64,000 nucleotides of DNA, taken from positions 29,864 through 93,863 of the IMG/VR virus record IMGVR_UViG_3300045972_000146. One strand, written 5' to 3'. The notes below the pieces were generated by a model, which was not told the origin of the DNA, ran no database searches, and saw only the letters and a program-made list of their open reading frames with translations. A program made the position numbers and the translations under genes. Origin of the DNA: a virus. Shown here one piece after another: positions 46,983 to 59,306 of the stretch (position 1 is the first letter of the stretch; each line of letters opens with the position of its first letter).

Positions 46983-47267
46983 TTATGCCTTCTCTAGTAT
47001 TTCCATATTAGTCGTGTCATTTGAATCTTGAGATTTACTATATCCAAGAAGTGTTGCACCAACAGTTAATACTCCAGCCATTATACCAGCCAAAGCTATA
47101 CCATCGTTTCCACCTGCAACTATTTCTATACTGGCCATCAATAAGCAAACACATCCTGTGGTTACTATTTCTAATCCAGCTAATTTACTCCCAGACGTTT
47201 TTCCATTAGGATTGCTAATGGCTTCTGGTAGTGAGAATTTACTTATATCTGTTTGATTGATTACCAT
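46983..47267 (-). CDS. Holin-like protein, two TM segments, 94 aa
   Basis: A 94-residue protein with two hydrophobic helices (about 30-51 and 55-76: GLEIVTTGCVCLLMASIEIV and ALAGIMAGVLTVGATLLGY) separated by a short AGGNDG turn, and an acidic C-terminus. Size and topology match a small holin, which would form pores in the inner membrane at the end of infection. It lies upstream of other membrane proteins and 1 nt after a small unknown gene. Confidence 0.6.
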   Translation of the reverse strand: MVINQTDISKFSLPEAISNPNGKTSGSKLAGLEIVTTGCVCLLMASIEIVAGGNDGIALAGIMAGVLTVGATLLGYSKSQDSNDTTNMEILEKA

Positions 47268-47268
47268 A

Positions 47269-47550
47269 TTAGATTGATTGAAGTATTAATTCATATATAG
47301 TATCTATATCTTCTATTAATGTTGCCTTTTCTTCAACAGTTACTACGTCTTTGAATCCATAGTTATTATTAGATTCGCCCATCATATTATTTTTATTAAA
47401 GGTGCCAATATTAGATTGGCCTTTTAATATGCTTCCATTAAAATTTTCTACTTTATCACTTCTTACTGAATAAGAGTAATTATAAACATAATCTCCATTA
47501 GTAGAAGTTGCATTTACATTTAAGGTTTGATTTGTTTTGTTTATTTCCAT
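47269..47550 (-). CDS. Hypothetical protein, 93 aa
   Basis: Unrecognised 93-residue protein. It is asparagine-rich with beta-type alternation in the first half (NATSTNGDYVYNYSYSV, about 14-30), then a disordered glycine/asparagine stretch, and an acidic C-terminal helix. It lies between the FISUMP/LamG adhesin gene and the holin-like gene. It could be a small structural protein or fibre chaperone. No evidence selects one. Confidence 0.6.
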   Translation of the reverse strand: MEINKTNQTLNVNATSTNGDYVYNYSYSVRSDKVENFNGSILKGQSNIGTFNKNNMMGESNNNYGFKDVVTVEEKATLIEDIDTIYELILQSI

Positions 47551-47572
47551 TGTGTTTATTATTAATTATTTA

Positions 47573-49282
47573 TTATAAAACTGTTGCATTGTAAGCGGCA
47601 GTTAATTCGGATCTAATTGGTATTGTATTGTATATTCTTAATTCATCTATATCTCCTATGTAGTCTCTTCCTACGTCATAATCATACGACCCAATATTAA
47701 AAAAACAAGTATCAGCACTATATAGATTATTATTAAATCCTGCTCCAGATGCAGTTCCTTCATTACCATTTGATTCTGTTAGATCGACATCATTTATATA
47801 TATCCTAATATCATTTAAAATCCTGTTTACCGTTATAGCGACATGAGTATATGGACTCTGTCCGTCATTAATTATCTTTATAGATATAGGGGCTTTAACA
47901 TTTTTCAGCGTCTTAAGGTCTCTAACAACTATATATGGATTAGCATATGTTCCAGCTGAATCTCCGTATACTATCTCTAATTGACCTGGCATCGATAAAA
48001 AACATCTTTCTATATCGTGATTGCTATTAGCTGCCGGTCTAAGCCATGCGGAAATAGTAAATAGACTAGTGGCTCCCATGTTATATCCAAATGTCAATCT
48101 TGGTTGAGTAAAGAACCAAACGCTAGGAAAATTAACAGCGTCCCAATATCCACTCTTACTTTGTCCGTCTACTACATTATATGGAGTTAATGAGTGGCCT
48201 TCATTTCCAATTATATTCTTGCTAAAGTCCGATATCCCATTAAATGACCAATAATCATAGAATGGAAATTGAATTATTGTTTTTAAAGTTCTAATTGAAA
48301 AGACTTGACCATATGCTACTCCAAAACTATTTATTGCATATGCAACTACATAGTATATTGTATCCTCAGACAGTCCAGTTAGATTGTTTACTACAGACGA
48401 AGATGAAGTTGAATCTGTCGTTTTAGTATCGGCTATAGTAGGAAGTGTATTAGTCGAACTATAGCAAATACCCCTAGAAGTTACACTTGATCCACCAGAG
48501 CTAATCAATGAACTCCCGGTGGTAAAACTGGTTTTATTTATATATGTTATTGGGCTTGTGCTTATTTTTGGAATATCAACATCAGGTTCACCATAAATAC
48601 AATAGGCCTCTTGATAATACGCTTCTGTCCAAGATTTATAATTTGTTATATGAGTAATAGGATTACCTCCCATATAATGTGTAGTCCTTAAGTCAGAAGT
48701 CATCCAGTATTGATCTCCAATTTGAACCCAACCGTATTGATGTCCATCTTGATCTGTGTTGTTAAATGGTTCTTCGTCCGATACACATCTTATTGATTTA
48801 CCCATTGTATAATAATCATAAGACTCATTTAAAAATTGAGACCCAATTTTAACTGAATATATATAGCTTTCATTCATTTCATCAGGAGATGTAGACCACC
48901 AATCACCACTAACATTTCGCTCTGAGTACCCAATTCCTGGATCACTTTCTGCGTAAAAATATGTTCTATTTCCAGTAGCAAGAGCCGAGAATCCAAAACT
49001 ATTAAGCCCTTGATGTAGTGTATCAAACCAACTGTAAGTCCCTTGAATTCTTAATTTAGAGGCAGCCTCGTCATTTCCACCACAATAAGCTATAAGCGTT
49101 TGCCAATCGGCCATTGTAGGCACCCTCCATGGAGAAGATATTAAACTACCACCAATACCAGTTACTGCATAATAATTATATAAATAACCATAATCATAGC
49201 TTGCATCTGGAGTCGCCCCAGGATCTACTGGCCCTGGAATTATTCTATCCTTTATTGCTATTATTCCCGATGTTCCTATCAT
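47573..49282 (-). CDS. FISUMP + LamG-like adhesin, tail-associated, 569 aa
   Basis: A 569-residue protein of probable virion adhesin function. Residues about 25-215 form a FISUMP (Fibrobacter succinogenes major paralogous) domain: YGYLYNYYAV, then WRVPTMADWQTLIAYCGG (52-69), NSFGFSALATGNR, WWSTSPDE, IRCVSDEE, then GYQIG-type repeats WVQIGDQYWMT. A fibronectin-type region (about 235-330, GLSEDTIYYVVAYAIN-like) follows. The C-terminal 235 residues fit a LamG/concanavalin-A-like jelly roll (FTISAWLRP, IRIYINDVDL, GDIDELRIYN). FISUMP domains are otherwise found mainly in Bacteroidota cell-surface proteins, so this may be a host-derived receptor-binding module. It lies 4 nt after the big collagen-like fibre gene. 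Confidence 0.75.
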   Translation of the reverse strand: MIGTSGIIAIKDRIIPGPVDPGATPDASYDYGYLYNYYAVTGIGGSLISSPWRVPTMADWQTLIAYCGGNDEAASKLRIQGTYSWFDTLHQGLNSFGFSALATGNRTYFYAESDPGIGYSERNVSGDWWSTSPDEMNESYIYSVKIGSQFLNESYDYYTMGKSIRCVSDEEPFNNTDQDGHQYGWVQIGDQYWMTSDLRTTHYMGGNPITHITNYKSWTEAYYQEAYCIYGEPDVDIPKISTSPITYINKTSFTTGSSLISSGGSSVTSRGICYSSTNTLPTIADTKTTDSTSSSSVVNNLTGLSEDTIYYVVAYAINSFGVAYGQVFSIRTLKTIIQFPFYDYWSFNGISDFSKNIIGNEGHSLTPYNVVDGQSKSGYWDAVNFPSVWFFTQPRLTFGYNMGATSLFTISAWLRPAANSNHDIERCFLSMPGQLEIVYGDSAGTYANPYIVVRDLKTLKNVKAPISIKIINDGQSPYTHVAITVNRILNDIRIYINDVDLTESNGNEGTASGAGFNNNLYSADTCFFNIGSYDYDVGRDYIGDIDELRIYNTIPIRSELTAAYNATVL

Positions 49283-49286
49283 ATTA

Positions 49287-53261
<3,975 letters not shown>

Positions 53262-53262
53262 G

Positions 53263-55014
53263 TTATACTGTCCATTTTAATTGACGGGCCCCAATTAGAG
53301 TTCCGTTATGTGTATATTTTTTGTAGCTTCTATTTATTCCCTGTACGCTAACAACTACGTCTGTAGTAGGCGTAAATGTAGTTAAGTTTATGATATCCCA
53401 TGCGTTAGATAACGTATTGAATTGCTCTAACTTAGTTATATTGCTCCACGCAGCAGGAAGTTCTAATGATTGCTTATATCCGCCGCCTTCTACCACCATA
53501 CTAGTTGATATTACTGAGTTAAGACTATATGCAGACTGAGCTGTTAATGTTGATATAGACGATGTAGTAGCGTATACTGGGTAGTATAGCGACCTAGTAA
53601 ATACGTAATTTATATCAGTAGTTGTTACTGAGTCTATCACTCTAAGTCGTATTCTTATAGACGTAGCATCCAATATCCCTGTTATAGCATATGAATTGAT
53701 CTTTCCGTCAGTAGTAATTACTATAGAAACGGGATTTGTAAAGTTAGTAGATACAGATCCAATTGAACTAAATGCCCCATTATCTATAGATACAAATAAT
53801 TGCCAGTTAGTTAATGTAGTATTTACGCTATTTTTTGTAATATTTCTTGTAGAAGAATACCCTATATCGCCTATTTCTTTTGTGTCATTTGATGTAGACG
53901 AACTGGGCGCTACATATCCTAATGGAGTAATAGTATTGCTATTTACAGTTGTAGCCGAGCCTATAGAATCAGTGACAGTTAGTTTGTATTGGAATCCGCT
54001 AGTCTTACTATTAGAAAGCAATGTAGTCATTCTATTTTCTGATGCTATAGAGGTATCATCGTTATGTGTAAATGATGTTATTGGAGCTCCTGAATATAGT
54101 TGAATCCAGTCACCAGAACCTCTATTATATGATAGAACATATGTTTCGATGTATGCCGGACTTGGATTATTGCACGTACTGGACATAGTTACTGTTATAG
54201 ATCCAGTAGTTGCATTATATTGAATTGTACCACTTGCTGAGACTGCGGCGCTTGGATTAATTGATTCCAATGCTATATCTCTTATTATGGCTTCTAGTGT
54301 CATTCCAGTTCCTACATTGATTGTAGATCCAGATGGGTATTTACCAAGATATCTTCCTCCTGATATATTTACAGGTATATTCTCAGTTACTATTAATGCA
54401 TATGGATCTGCAGGATCTCCTTTAGGTCCTGGCTCTCCTTGCGGTCCAATAGGGCCATCATCTCCTTTAGCTCCATCAGATCCATTGGCTCCGTCAAAGT
54501 AATCAAATCCTTTTATAGGGATGTAACCATCAGCTCCATCTTTTCCAGCCATTCCAGATGGTCCCATGTCTCCAGTTAGGCCTATATCGCCTTTCTCTCC
54601 TTTTTCTCCCTGAGATCCGACATCTCCCTTGTCACCTTTTTCTCCTTGCTCTCCACGTTGCCCTTCTGGACCAATATCTCCCTGAGGACCTATAGGCCCT
54701 TGTGGACCAACATTTCCAGTGTCACCTTTATCTCCAACATGAAGTGCTACCTCAAATTCTGTTATCTCTGTATTTAAGTCTATAGATAGATCTACTCCAT
54801 CTATTATAGCATCTATCTGAGAATTTATACTGTCAAATACCAAATCTATCTGTAATTCGGTATTCTCTATTATAGAGTCTATAGGAATCGTAAGATTTTC
54901 GATTGCAATATCTACAGATATATCTGTACTTTGTACAATTAAATCCTGCTGGCTATTATCCACTACAGGAATAACGTCCAAATATAATTCAGTATTTTCA
55001 GTATTAAAATCCAT
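53263..55014 (-). CDS. Collagen-like fibre / adaptor protein, 583 aa
   Basis: A 583-residue virion protein. The N-terminal 90 residues are strand-rich, with repeated ELQIDL/IDLNTE-type strands. About 92-205 are collagen-like Gly-X-Y repeats ([15 protein letters not shown] style, including a [12 protein letters not shown] break). The rest is Ig-like beta domains (about 230-480) and a C-terminal domain ending in GARQLKWTV. It shares 1 nt with the small upstream protein and is followed after 1 nt by the larger collagen-like fibre. It probably forms the trimeric shaft or connector that carries that fibre. Confidence 0.72.
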   Translation of the reverse strand: MDFNTENTELYLDVIPVVDNSQQDLIVQSTDISVDIAIENLTIPIDSIIENTELQIDLVFDSINSQIDAIIDGVDLSIDLNTEITEFEVALHVGDKGDTGNVGPQGPIGPQGDIGPEGQRGEQGEKGDKGDVGSQGEKGEKGDIGLTGDMGPSGMAGKDGADGYIPIKGFDYFDGANGSDGAKGDDGPIGPQGEPGPKGDPADPYALIVTENIPVNISGGRYLGKYPSGSTINVGTGMTLEAIIRDIALESINPSAAVSASGTIQYNATTGSITVTMSSTCNNPSPAYIETYVLSYNRGSGDWIQLYSGAPITSFTHNDDTSIASENRMTTLLSNSKTSGFQYKLTVTDSIGSATTVNSNTITPLGYVAPSSSTSNDTKEIGDIGYSSTRNITKNSVNTTLTNWQLFVSIDNGAFSSIGSVSTNFTNPVSIVITTDGKINSYAITGILDATSIRIRLRVIDSVTTTDINYVFTRSLYYPVYATTSSISTLTAQSAYSLNSVISTSMVVEGGGYKQSLELPAAWSNITKLEQFNTLSNAWDIINLTTFTPTTDVVVSVQGINRSYKKYTHNGTLIGARQLKWTV

Positions 55015-55382
55015 TATGCTTCAACTTTGATTATGCTTGGAATTATAAATATTCCGGTATTTACTTTTTGTATCAGATTGTCTGTTAAATCTCCATCTAC
55101 TGTGGGCCTTATGCACATTACGTCTAGAATAACTTGTCCAGACATGTCTTTAGTATAAGAACTCTTTATTGATCCTTTTAAAATCATACCAAGACCTCCA
55201 TCTGGATCTACTAATGGACTGTATCCGTCTTTAGATAAAACAGAAAACTTAGCTATAGAAGTATCTTGAGTATATGCATATATTATTACATTCTGAAAAT
55301 CATTAAAACTAGTTATATCTGAATTTGTAGATGTATTAAAATTTAATGAGAAATGTATATCCTCTCCTTGGTATTTTTTCAT
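55014..55382 (-). CDS. Small fibre-adaptor-like virion protein, 122 aa
   Basis: A 122-residue strand-rich protein (YQGEDIHFSLNFNT, 4-17, then NVIIYAYTQD). Its pattern is like the small adaptor proteins (BppU or head-fibre N-domain type) that precede fibre genes in Bacteroidota phages. It overlaps the collagen-like fibre gene by 1 nt. The function is inferred from context and beta content. Confidence 0.55.
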   Translation of the reverse strand: MKKYQGEDIHFSLNFNTSTNSDITSFNDFQNVIIYAYTQDTSIAKFSVLSKDGYSPLVDPDGGLGMILKGSIKSSYTKDMSGQVILDVMCIRPTVDGDLTDNLIQKVNTGIFIIPSIIKVEA

Positions 55383-55384
55383 AA

Positions 55385-55720
55385 TTATAATTTTATCATT
55401 AATGCTCCAGTATCAGATATCATATACATAACTCCATTTTCAAGTGATGAGTCGGCGCTTGCACTAGCTGCAGATTCATATGTGCTAATATTATATATAC
55501 TTATTGTTCCATCCAATGTTATATTCCCACTCAATCCAGGGTTAAGTAAATTAGTATTTTCCAAGTACAGGGCTTCTAGATATTCAACCCATGTTTGCCC
55601 ATTCCAATATTTTAATGTTTTTCCATATGCATTTGCAGTTAAGTCCATCCATATAATATTCATCTTTGGATCTGGAGCGACTGTACTTGCGTATATTTTT
55701 GTAAAAGCTCTATTAGTCAT
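55385..55720 (-). CDS. Small virion-associated protein, 111 aa
   Basis: A 111-residue protein with LKYWNGQTWVEYLEA (about 36-50), a W-N-G-x-W turn frequent in small fibre or carbohydrate-binding phage proteins, and beta-rich flanks. It begins after the terminator at 55775-55802 and ends 2 nt before the adaptor-like gene. It probably belongs to the fibre group. A precise role is unknown. Confidence 0.55.
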   Translation of the reverse strand: MTNRAFTKIYASTVAPDPKMNIIWMDLTANAYGKTLKYWNGQTWVEYLEALYLENTNLLNPGLSGNITLDGTISIYNISTYESAASASADSSLENGVMYMISDTGALMIKL

Positions 55721-55774
55721 AATTTATTTATTTTATTCAGCTATAAGTTGCAAACTTTTGTTTATGTTATAAAA

Positions 55775-55802
55775 AAGGCCGGTCTAATTAAAAACCGACC
55801 TT
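55775..55802 (-). terminator. Intrinsic terminator after the abundant virion protein gene
   Basis: Read on the - strand, AAGGTCGGT and ACCGGCCTT pair over 9 bp (one G-U) with a 10-nt loop and are followed by a run of T (55771-55776). The G-U pair only works in the - direction, supporting that orientation. It would partly end transcription after the gene at 55827-56789, raising the amount of that gene over the fibre genes. Confidence 0.8.
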
Positions 55803-55826
55803 CTTAAAAGTATTAGTTGAGATCAA

Positions 55827-56789
55827 TTATGCAACGATCCAGGCTCTAATTTTGTCTCCTAAGGTTTCTGCAGACGCGGTTGCACCAGCTTCTACATATA
55901 CTTCAGCAGCTAATTGAGTTTCTTTTACATATTGATTGTCTGGACTTTGGTATTGATTTTTAAATTCAATAGTTAAAGTATCATAAGTCTTACTAAGATC
56001 AACATTCAATTCAGGTTTGATAATTGGCCAAGTAATTCTATTAGTAATTCCTTTATATGCAAGAGCTGCTTGTTCGCGGTCTCTAACGATATATGGATTA
56101 CCTTTTCCTGGCTTGCTTTGAGTAGTAGTGATCGTAACGCCAAAAGCATCCTTAGCACTATTAAATCTAGAATCTACAATAGTAGTGAAAGCAACAACAG
56201 TTAAGATCACTTGAGAATAAGGAGTAATTGCTTCTTTTCCTTGAGTTCCATAACCATTAGGAGTTACTTCTTTTGCAGTAAGTAACAATATGTTTGTTAA
56301 GTCAGCATATGTAGCAGTAACACGAGCACCTACATGAGCATTAACTCTAGCAGCGAATTTAGCGCCAATAGTATTAATAGTCTCACCAGCAGCAGCAATT
56401 ACTTCATAAGAATGAGTAAACTGTCCTGGATGTTCGTAGATATCCTTGTAGATACAACGAATAACATATCTATGTCCAGCAGTAATAGTAGCACTGGTAA
56501 AGTCTATAACAGAAGAAGCTTCTACTTTAGCAACATAAGCACCACCTGCATCAGGAGTAATATTAGTAATATTTTTCTTTCCGATAGGACTAGAAGTAGT
56601 AACACTACCATCAGACTTAACGAATTTTAATTTAATGTTGCTAACTGTAGCAGCAATAGCATTTGTACTAGATAAGTCAATTGCATTTCCGGTAGCGGCA
56701 TCCACAACGAATACGTCACCAGCAACTAGAGTAGCCCCAGCAGCATTGAATTTTTTAGCAACAAATACAGTATTTGGTTTTTGTAACAT
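55827..56789 (-). CDS. Probable abundant virion protein (auxiliary capsid or major tail), 320 aa
   Basis: A 320-residue protein with no Cys cluster or enzyme motif. The composition is alanine/threonine/valine-rich and beta-type, with two or more immunoglobulin-like strand patterns (about 40-150 and 165-280). The C-terminus ends EAGATASAETLGDKIRAWIV. The gene's G+C and codon use resemble those of the capsid gene. It is bracketed by a structured leader (56825-56895) and a strong terminator, which together suggest an abundant particle protein such as an auxiliary capsid or tail protein. I cannot choose between these by eye. Its product is likely to be among the most abundant of the late genes. 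Confidence 0.6.
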   Translation of the reverse strand: MLQKPNTVFVAKKFNAAGATLVAGDVFVVDAATGNAIDLSSTNAIAATVSNIKLKFVKSDGSVTTSSPIGKKNITNITPDAGGAYVAKVEASSVIDFTSATITAGHRYVIRCIYKDIYEHPGQFTHSYEVIAAAGETINTIGAKFAARVNAHVGARVTATYADLTNILLLTAKEVTPNGYGTQGKEAITPYSQVILTVVAFTTIVDSRFNSAKDAFGVTITTTQSKPGKGNPYIVRDREQAALAYKGITNRITWPIIKPELNVDLSKTYDTLTIEFKNQYQSPDNQYVKETQLAAEVYVEAGATASAETLGDKIRAWIVA

Positions 56790-56824
56790 AATTTTTATTT
56801 GTTTTTAGTTAATTTACTTGTCGA

Positions 56825-56895
56825 CTCAGTTCATAACTATCGTTTAGTTCTTCTACTTTCCCGTAATTGGATTTCCACGTTGATACTAAACTGAG
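56825..56895 (-). promoter_or_regulatory. Leader with two mutually exclusive helices before the 320-aa gene
   Basis: Read on the + strand, the segment ACTAAACTGAG (56885-56895) can pair either with GTTTAGT (56842-56848) through its ACTAAAC part, or with CTCAGTT (56825-56831) through its AACTGAG part. The two helices overlap by 3 nt and cannot both form fully. It occupies the 115-nt gap between the 277-residue gene and the 320-residue gene. It could be an attenuator or mRNA-stabilising structure. Confidence 0.4.
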
Positions 56896-56904
56896 ATCTT
56901 TTTT

Positions 56905-57738
56905 TTACTCAATTACTTGAGATTCCTGAGAGAAGGTTTGATACCTAGGCTCAGAAATATTTTCTAATGCTAATCTAACTGCTCCTGTGATTATTTCATC
57001 CCAAGTATGGTCAGGCATTATTGTTATTTGTATTTCTTCGAATTTAATAGCATTCCAGATTCCTGGTGTAGTTATCGCAGAAGTACATATATATTGTTTG
57101 TTATTATATGAAACCTTATCTCCTATAGCATACGTTGATGTAATAGAAAATTTAGGATATGCATAAAAATCTAATTTATCTGGCTTTGGAATATATGTTA
57201 TTGTATAGTTTGGTATAAAATAAGTACCATCTGTATATAACATTATCTTTCCATCGCAATAAAGTCTTAATGGTTTGGCTACTCCATTGTGAAGTATGTG
57301 TGGAGATAGTGAGTTCTTAAGCCTAGTATCTATATTCTCTATAGTACACTCTTCAACATCACCTCTTTTTATGATCAAATCATCTTCTGCGGCTCCAATA
57401 GGATATCCTATATACATAGTCTCTCCAAGTCCAATCCAGTAATCTTCTGGATATTCAACATAATATGCACTAGAAACTAATTCATCTAAAGTCTTAATTC
57501 CGTTATGATCAAAAGTAATGGATTTAACCATCGTTCTAAGATCATCAGTTCTTTTTTGGCTTTGTTGGAATCCGTCCTTATGTACGTTTAGTCCAGAATA
57601 TCTAGTTTTTATAAATCTTTCTATATACGTATTCAAAAAGAAATCCTTTTCCTCTGGAAGGAATGATGGATAACTAGACTCTCCTGAGGATTTATCTAAT
57701 AGTATATCAAAATTTCTATGTGCTTCGTATAAAGTCAT
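56905..57738 (-). CDS. Ring/connector protein with an inserted carbohydrate-binding-like module, 277 aa
   Basis: A 277-residue virion protein. The N-terminus (YEAHRNFDILLDKSSGESSY, 4-23; then LPEEKDFFLNTYIERFIKTR) and the C-terminus (DHTWDEIITGAVRLALENI, then SEPRYQ) are the pattern I associate with the structural connector encoded near the capsid gene of crAss-like phages. Between them, at about 198-236, the stretch STYAIGDKVSYNNKQYIC...TPGIWNA has the look of a small carbohydrate-binding (CBM5/12-type) module. It appears inserted in front of the C-terminal helix. It lies 2 nt after the preceding gene. Confidence 0.62.
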   Translation of the reverse strand: MTLYEAHRNFDILLDKSSGESSYPSFLPEEKDFFLNTYIERFIKTRYSGLNVHKDGFQQSQKRTDDLRTMVKSITFDHNGIKTLDELVSSAYYVEYPEDYWIGLGETMYIGYPIGAAEDDLIIKRGDVEECTIENIDTRLKNSLSPHILHNGVAKPLRLYCDGKIMLYTDGTYFIPNYTITYIPKPDKLDFYAYPKFSITSTYAIGDKVSYNNKQYICTSAITTPGIWNAIKFEEIQITIMPDHTWDEIITGAVRLALENISEPRYQTFSQESQVIE

Positions 57739-57740
57739 TA

Positions 57741-58493
57741 TTATTTACCTTCAGTTTCGTTTAATATTGTCATCTTTAAATCCTGATTCTTCTTGTCATC
57801 CAAGTAAGTTACAGCATCATCCAATGAAGTTCCAATAATATCAGTACCATATAAATATGCGTTTTTATTCTTGCGCATAATATTTTTTGCAATGGCAGCT
57901 TCAATTAAGAACTCTGTATTTTTTGTTTTATTATTTACCCATTTAGAGAAGAACTTCTCTGGATTAGATTCAACTTGTTCGAACAATTTGGCTTCTACTA
58001 ATTCCGCAGACATTGTATCTGCTTTGAATCCAAATAAGCGTAAACATTTTCTCATTTCTTCTAATGACAGTTTGTCAAATTCCTTAATAGCATCACGTTT
58101 GCGTTTGCCAAGTCTATTTGATTCCTGTGCTTCTGCGTCTTTGTTAACCATTACATAGTCAGTTCCAGGTTTTAGATCATTCAATCCATTTGCAACTCTA
58201 TGATGATTTCTAAGAAATAGGTATTGTAATTCGTCCCATGGTCTACTAGTATCAAGTATTAATTCCTTGTTGGTAATTTTTACTATAAATGTTACCCAGT
58301 ATTTACTATATGGGGCCAATGTGTTTGGTCCTAAATTTAATGCTTTTTCAAGTCTCTCTGCATCTTCGGTAGTTAAACCAGTATGCATATTACCTGATCT
58401 TGTTAATGAAGGGCATATGTAGTCAAAACATGATTTATATTTTATTACTCCAGCCCAAGCGTCTTTACGCTTATGTTTAATTATGATTTCCAC
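57741..58493 (-). CDS. Conserved crAss-like structural-region protein, 250 aa
   Basis: A 250-residue protein. It has a basic strand-rich N-terminus (about 1-80), a helical middle with KLSLEEMRKCLRLFGFKADT (about 141-160), a fold like a small DNA- or RNA-binding helical domain, and a lysine/asparagine-rich C-terminus. It follows the capsid gene region and precedes the ring protein by 2 nt, the place of a conserved gene of unknown function in crAss-like genomes. The SAP-like helical segment hints at nucleic-acid contact. Evidence for function is otherwise absent. Confidence 0.58.
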   Translation of the reverse strand: MEIIIKHKRKDAWAGVIKYKSCFDYICPSLTRSGNMHTGLTTEDAERLEKALNLGPNTLAPYSKYWVTFIVKITNKELILDTSRPWDELQYLFLRNHHRVANGLNDLKPGTDYVMVNKDAEAQESNRLGKRKRDAIKEFDKLSLEEMRKCLRLFGFKADTMSAELVEAKLFEQVESNPEKFFSKWVNNKTKNTEFLIEAAIAKNIMRKNKNAYLYGTDIIGTSLDDAVTYLDDKKNQDLKMTILNETEGK

Positions 58494-58588
58494 AATATTT
58501 TCTTTTTATGAATCTTCATTCTTTCGAGTATGATTCGGTTCAATAATTATATTTAATTGTTACATAAATGGAAATCAATCCACATATG

Positions 58589-59224
58589 CTATTCTTTTAA
58601 TTTCCAGATGAATTTAATATTAGCAGTCGATCTATTTGATCCATCTAATTTTGATTCGCCCTTTAATTGTCTTTGTATCGTTCTTCTGTCTGCTCCAGTG
58701 CTTCTAGACGCCTCTATTATACTGGGAAACTCATTTAGTAGTTCTCCATTTATAGAATATTGCAATATAGATCTAGACTGTCTTAAACCATTGCTTCTAG
58801 CTATTTCGGCATGAGATTCTGATAATTTTCTTCCTATTTGCTTTAGCCTTATTATTTCTCTAGCCTCTGCGGTAAATCCCTTATTTAGTATCCTTAACTT
58901 TTCTCTAGTCTCTTTAGATACTTCTAATCCTGGGTTTCCTCTTCCGCCTTTTGCAACATTATAACCCTTATCATGATTCGTTGTGTCATAAAAAGATACC
59001 CAATACTGCTCTCTTTGATTTTCAAGTCCATCTTCACATGTCTCCAATACTCTTATTGAAAATTGATTTATACCAAATTCGAATATTGCTGCATGTACTT
59101 TAGACTGTTGTCTTTTATTCGCAGAAAATTTATGTTCTGCCATTCTGGAATTTATATTCCTCTTTGTTTGTCCAATGTAAGATTTTCCATCTAATTCATT
59201 GGTTAATTTATATATATTATACAT
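58589..59224 (-). CDS. GIY-YIG homing endonuclease with NUMOD-type DNA-binding repeats
   Basis: A 211-residue free-standing homing endonuclease. The catalytic GIY-YIG domain is visible: NIYKLT (3-8, the GIY strand), KSYIGQTKRNINSRMAEH (14-31, with YIG and the catalytic Arg27). The C-terminal half has NUMOD3-like (NPGLEVSKETREKLRILNKG) and NUMOD1/HTH-like (SIIEASRSTGADRRTIQRQL) repeats for target binding. It sits between the major capsid gene and the next structural gene, with 82 nt and 95 nt of non-coding DNA on either side, so it looks inserted. Such elements spread by cutting the same site in related phages. Confidence 0.85.
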   Translation of the reverse strand: MYNIYKLTNELDGKSYIGQTKRNINSRMAEHKFSANKRQQSKVHAAIFEFGINQFSIRVLETCEDGLENQREQYWVSFYDTTNHDKGYNVAKGGRGNPGLEVSKETREKLRILNKGFTAEAREIIRLKQIGRKLSESHAEIARSNGLRQSRSILQYSINGELLNEFPSIIEASRSTGADRRTIQRQLKGESKLDGSNRSTANIKFIWKLKE

Positions 59225-59306
59225 AGTACTTACTAATTAAAGCTTATACTATGTATAACGTATATATTAGTTATTTTGTTGCCCCATACGCTGGGAAAAA
59301 TACAAC

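Noticed and set aside
59225-59306. Group I intron remnant next to the homing endonuclease
   Set aside because: The 82-nt spacer after the capsid stop has only a small CCCA/TGGG hairpin and A/T-rich sequence, with none of the intron core elements, and the capsid frame is uninterrupted.
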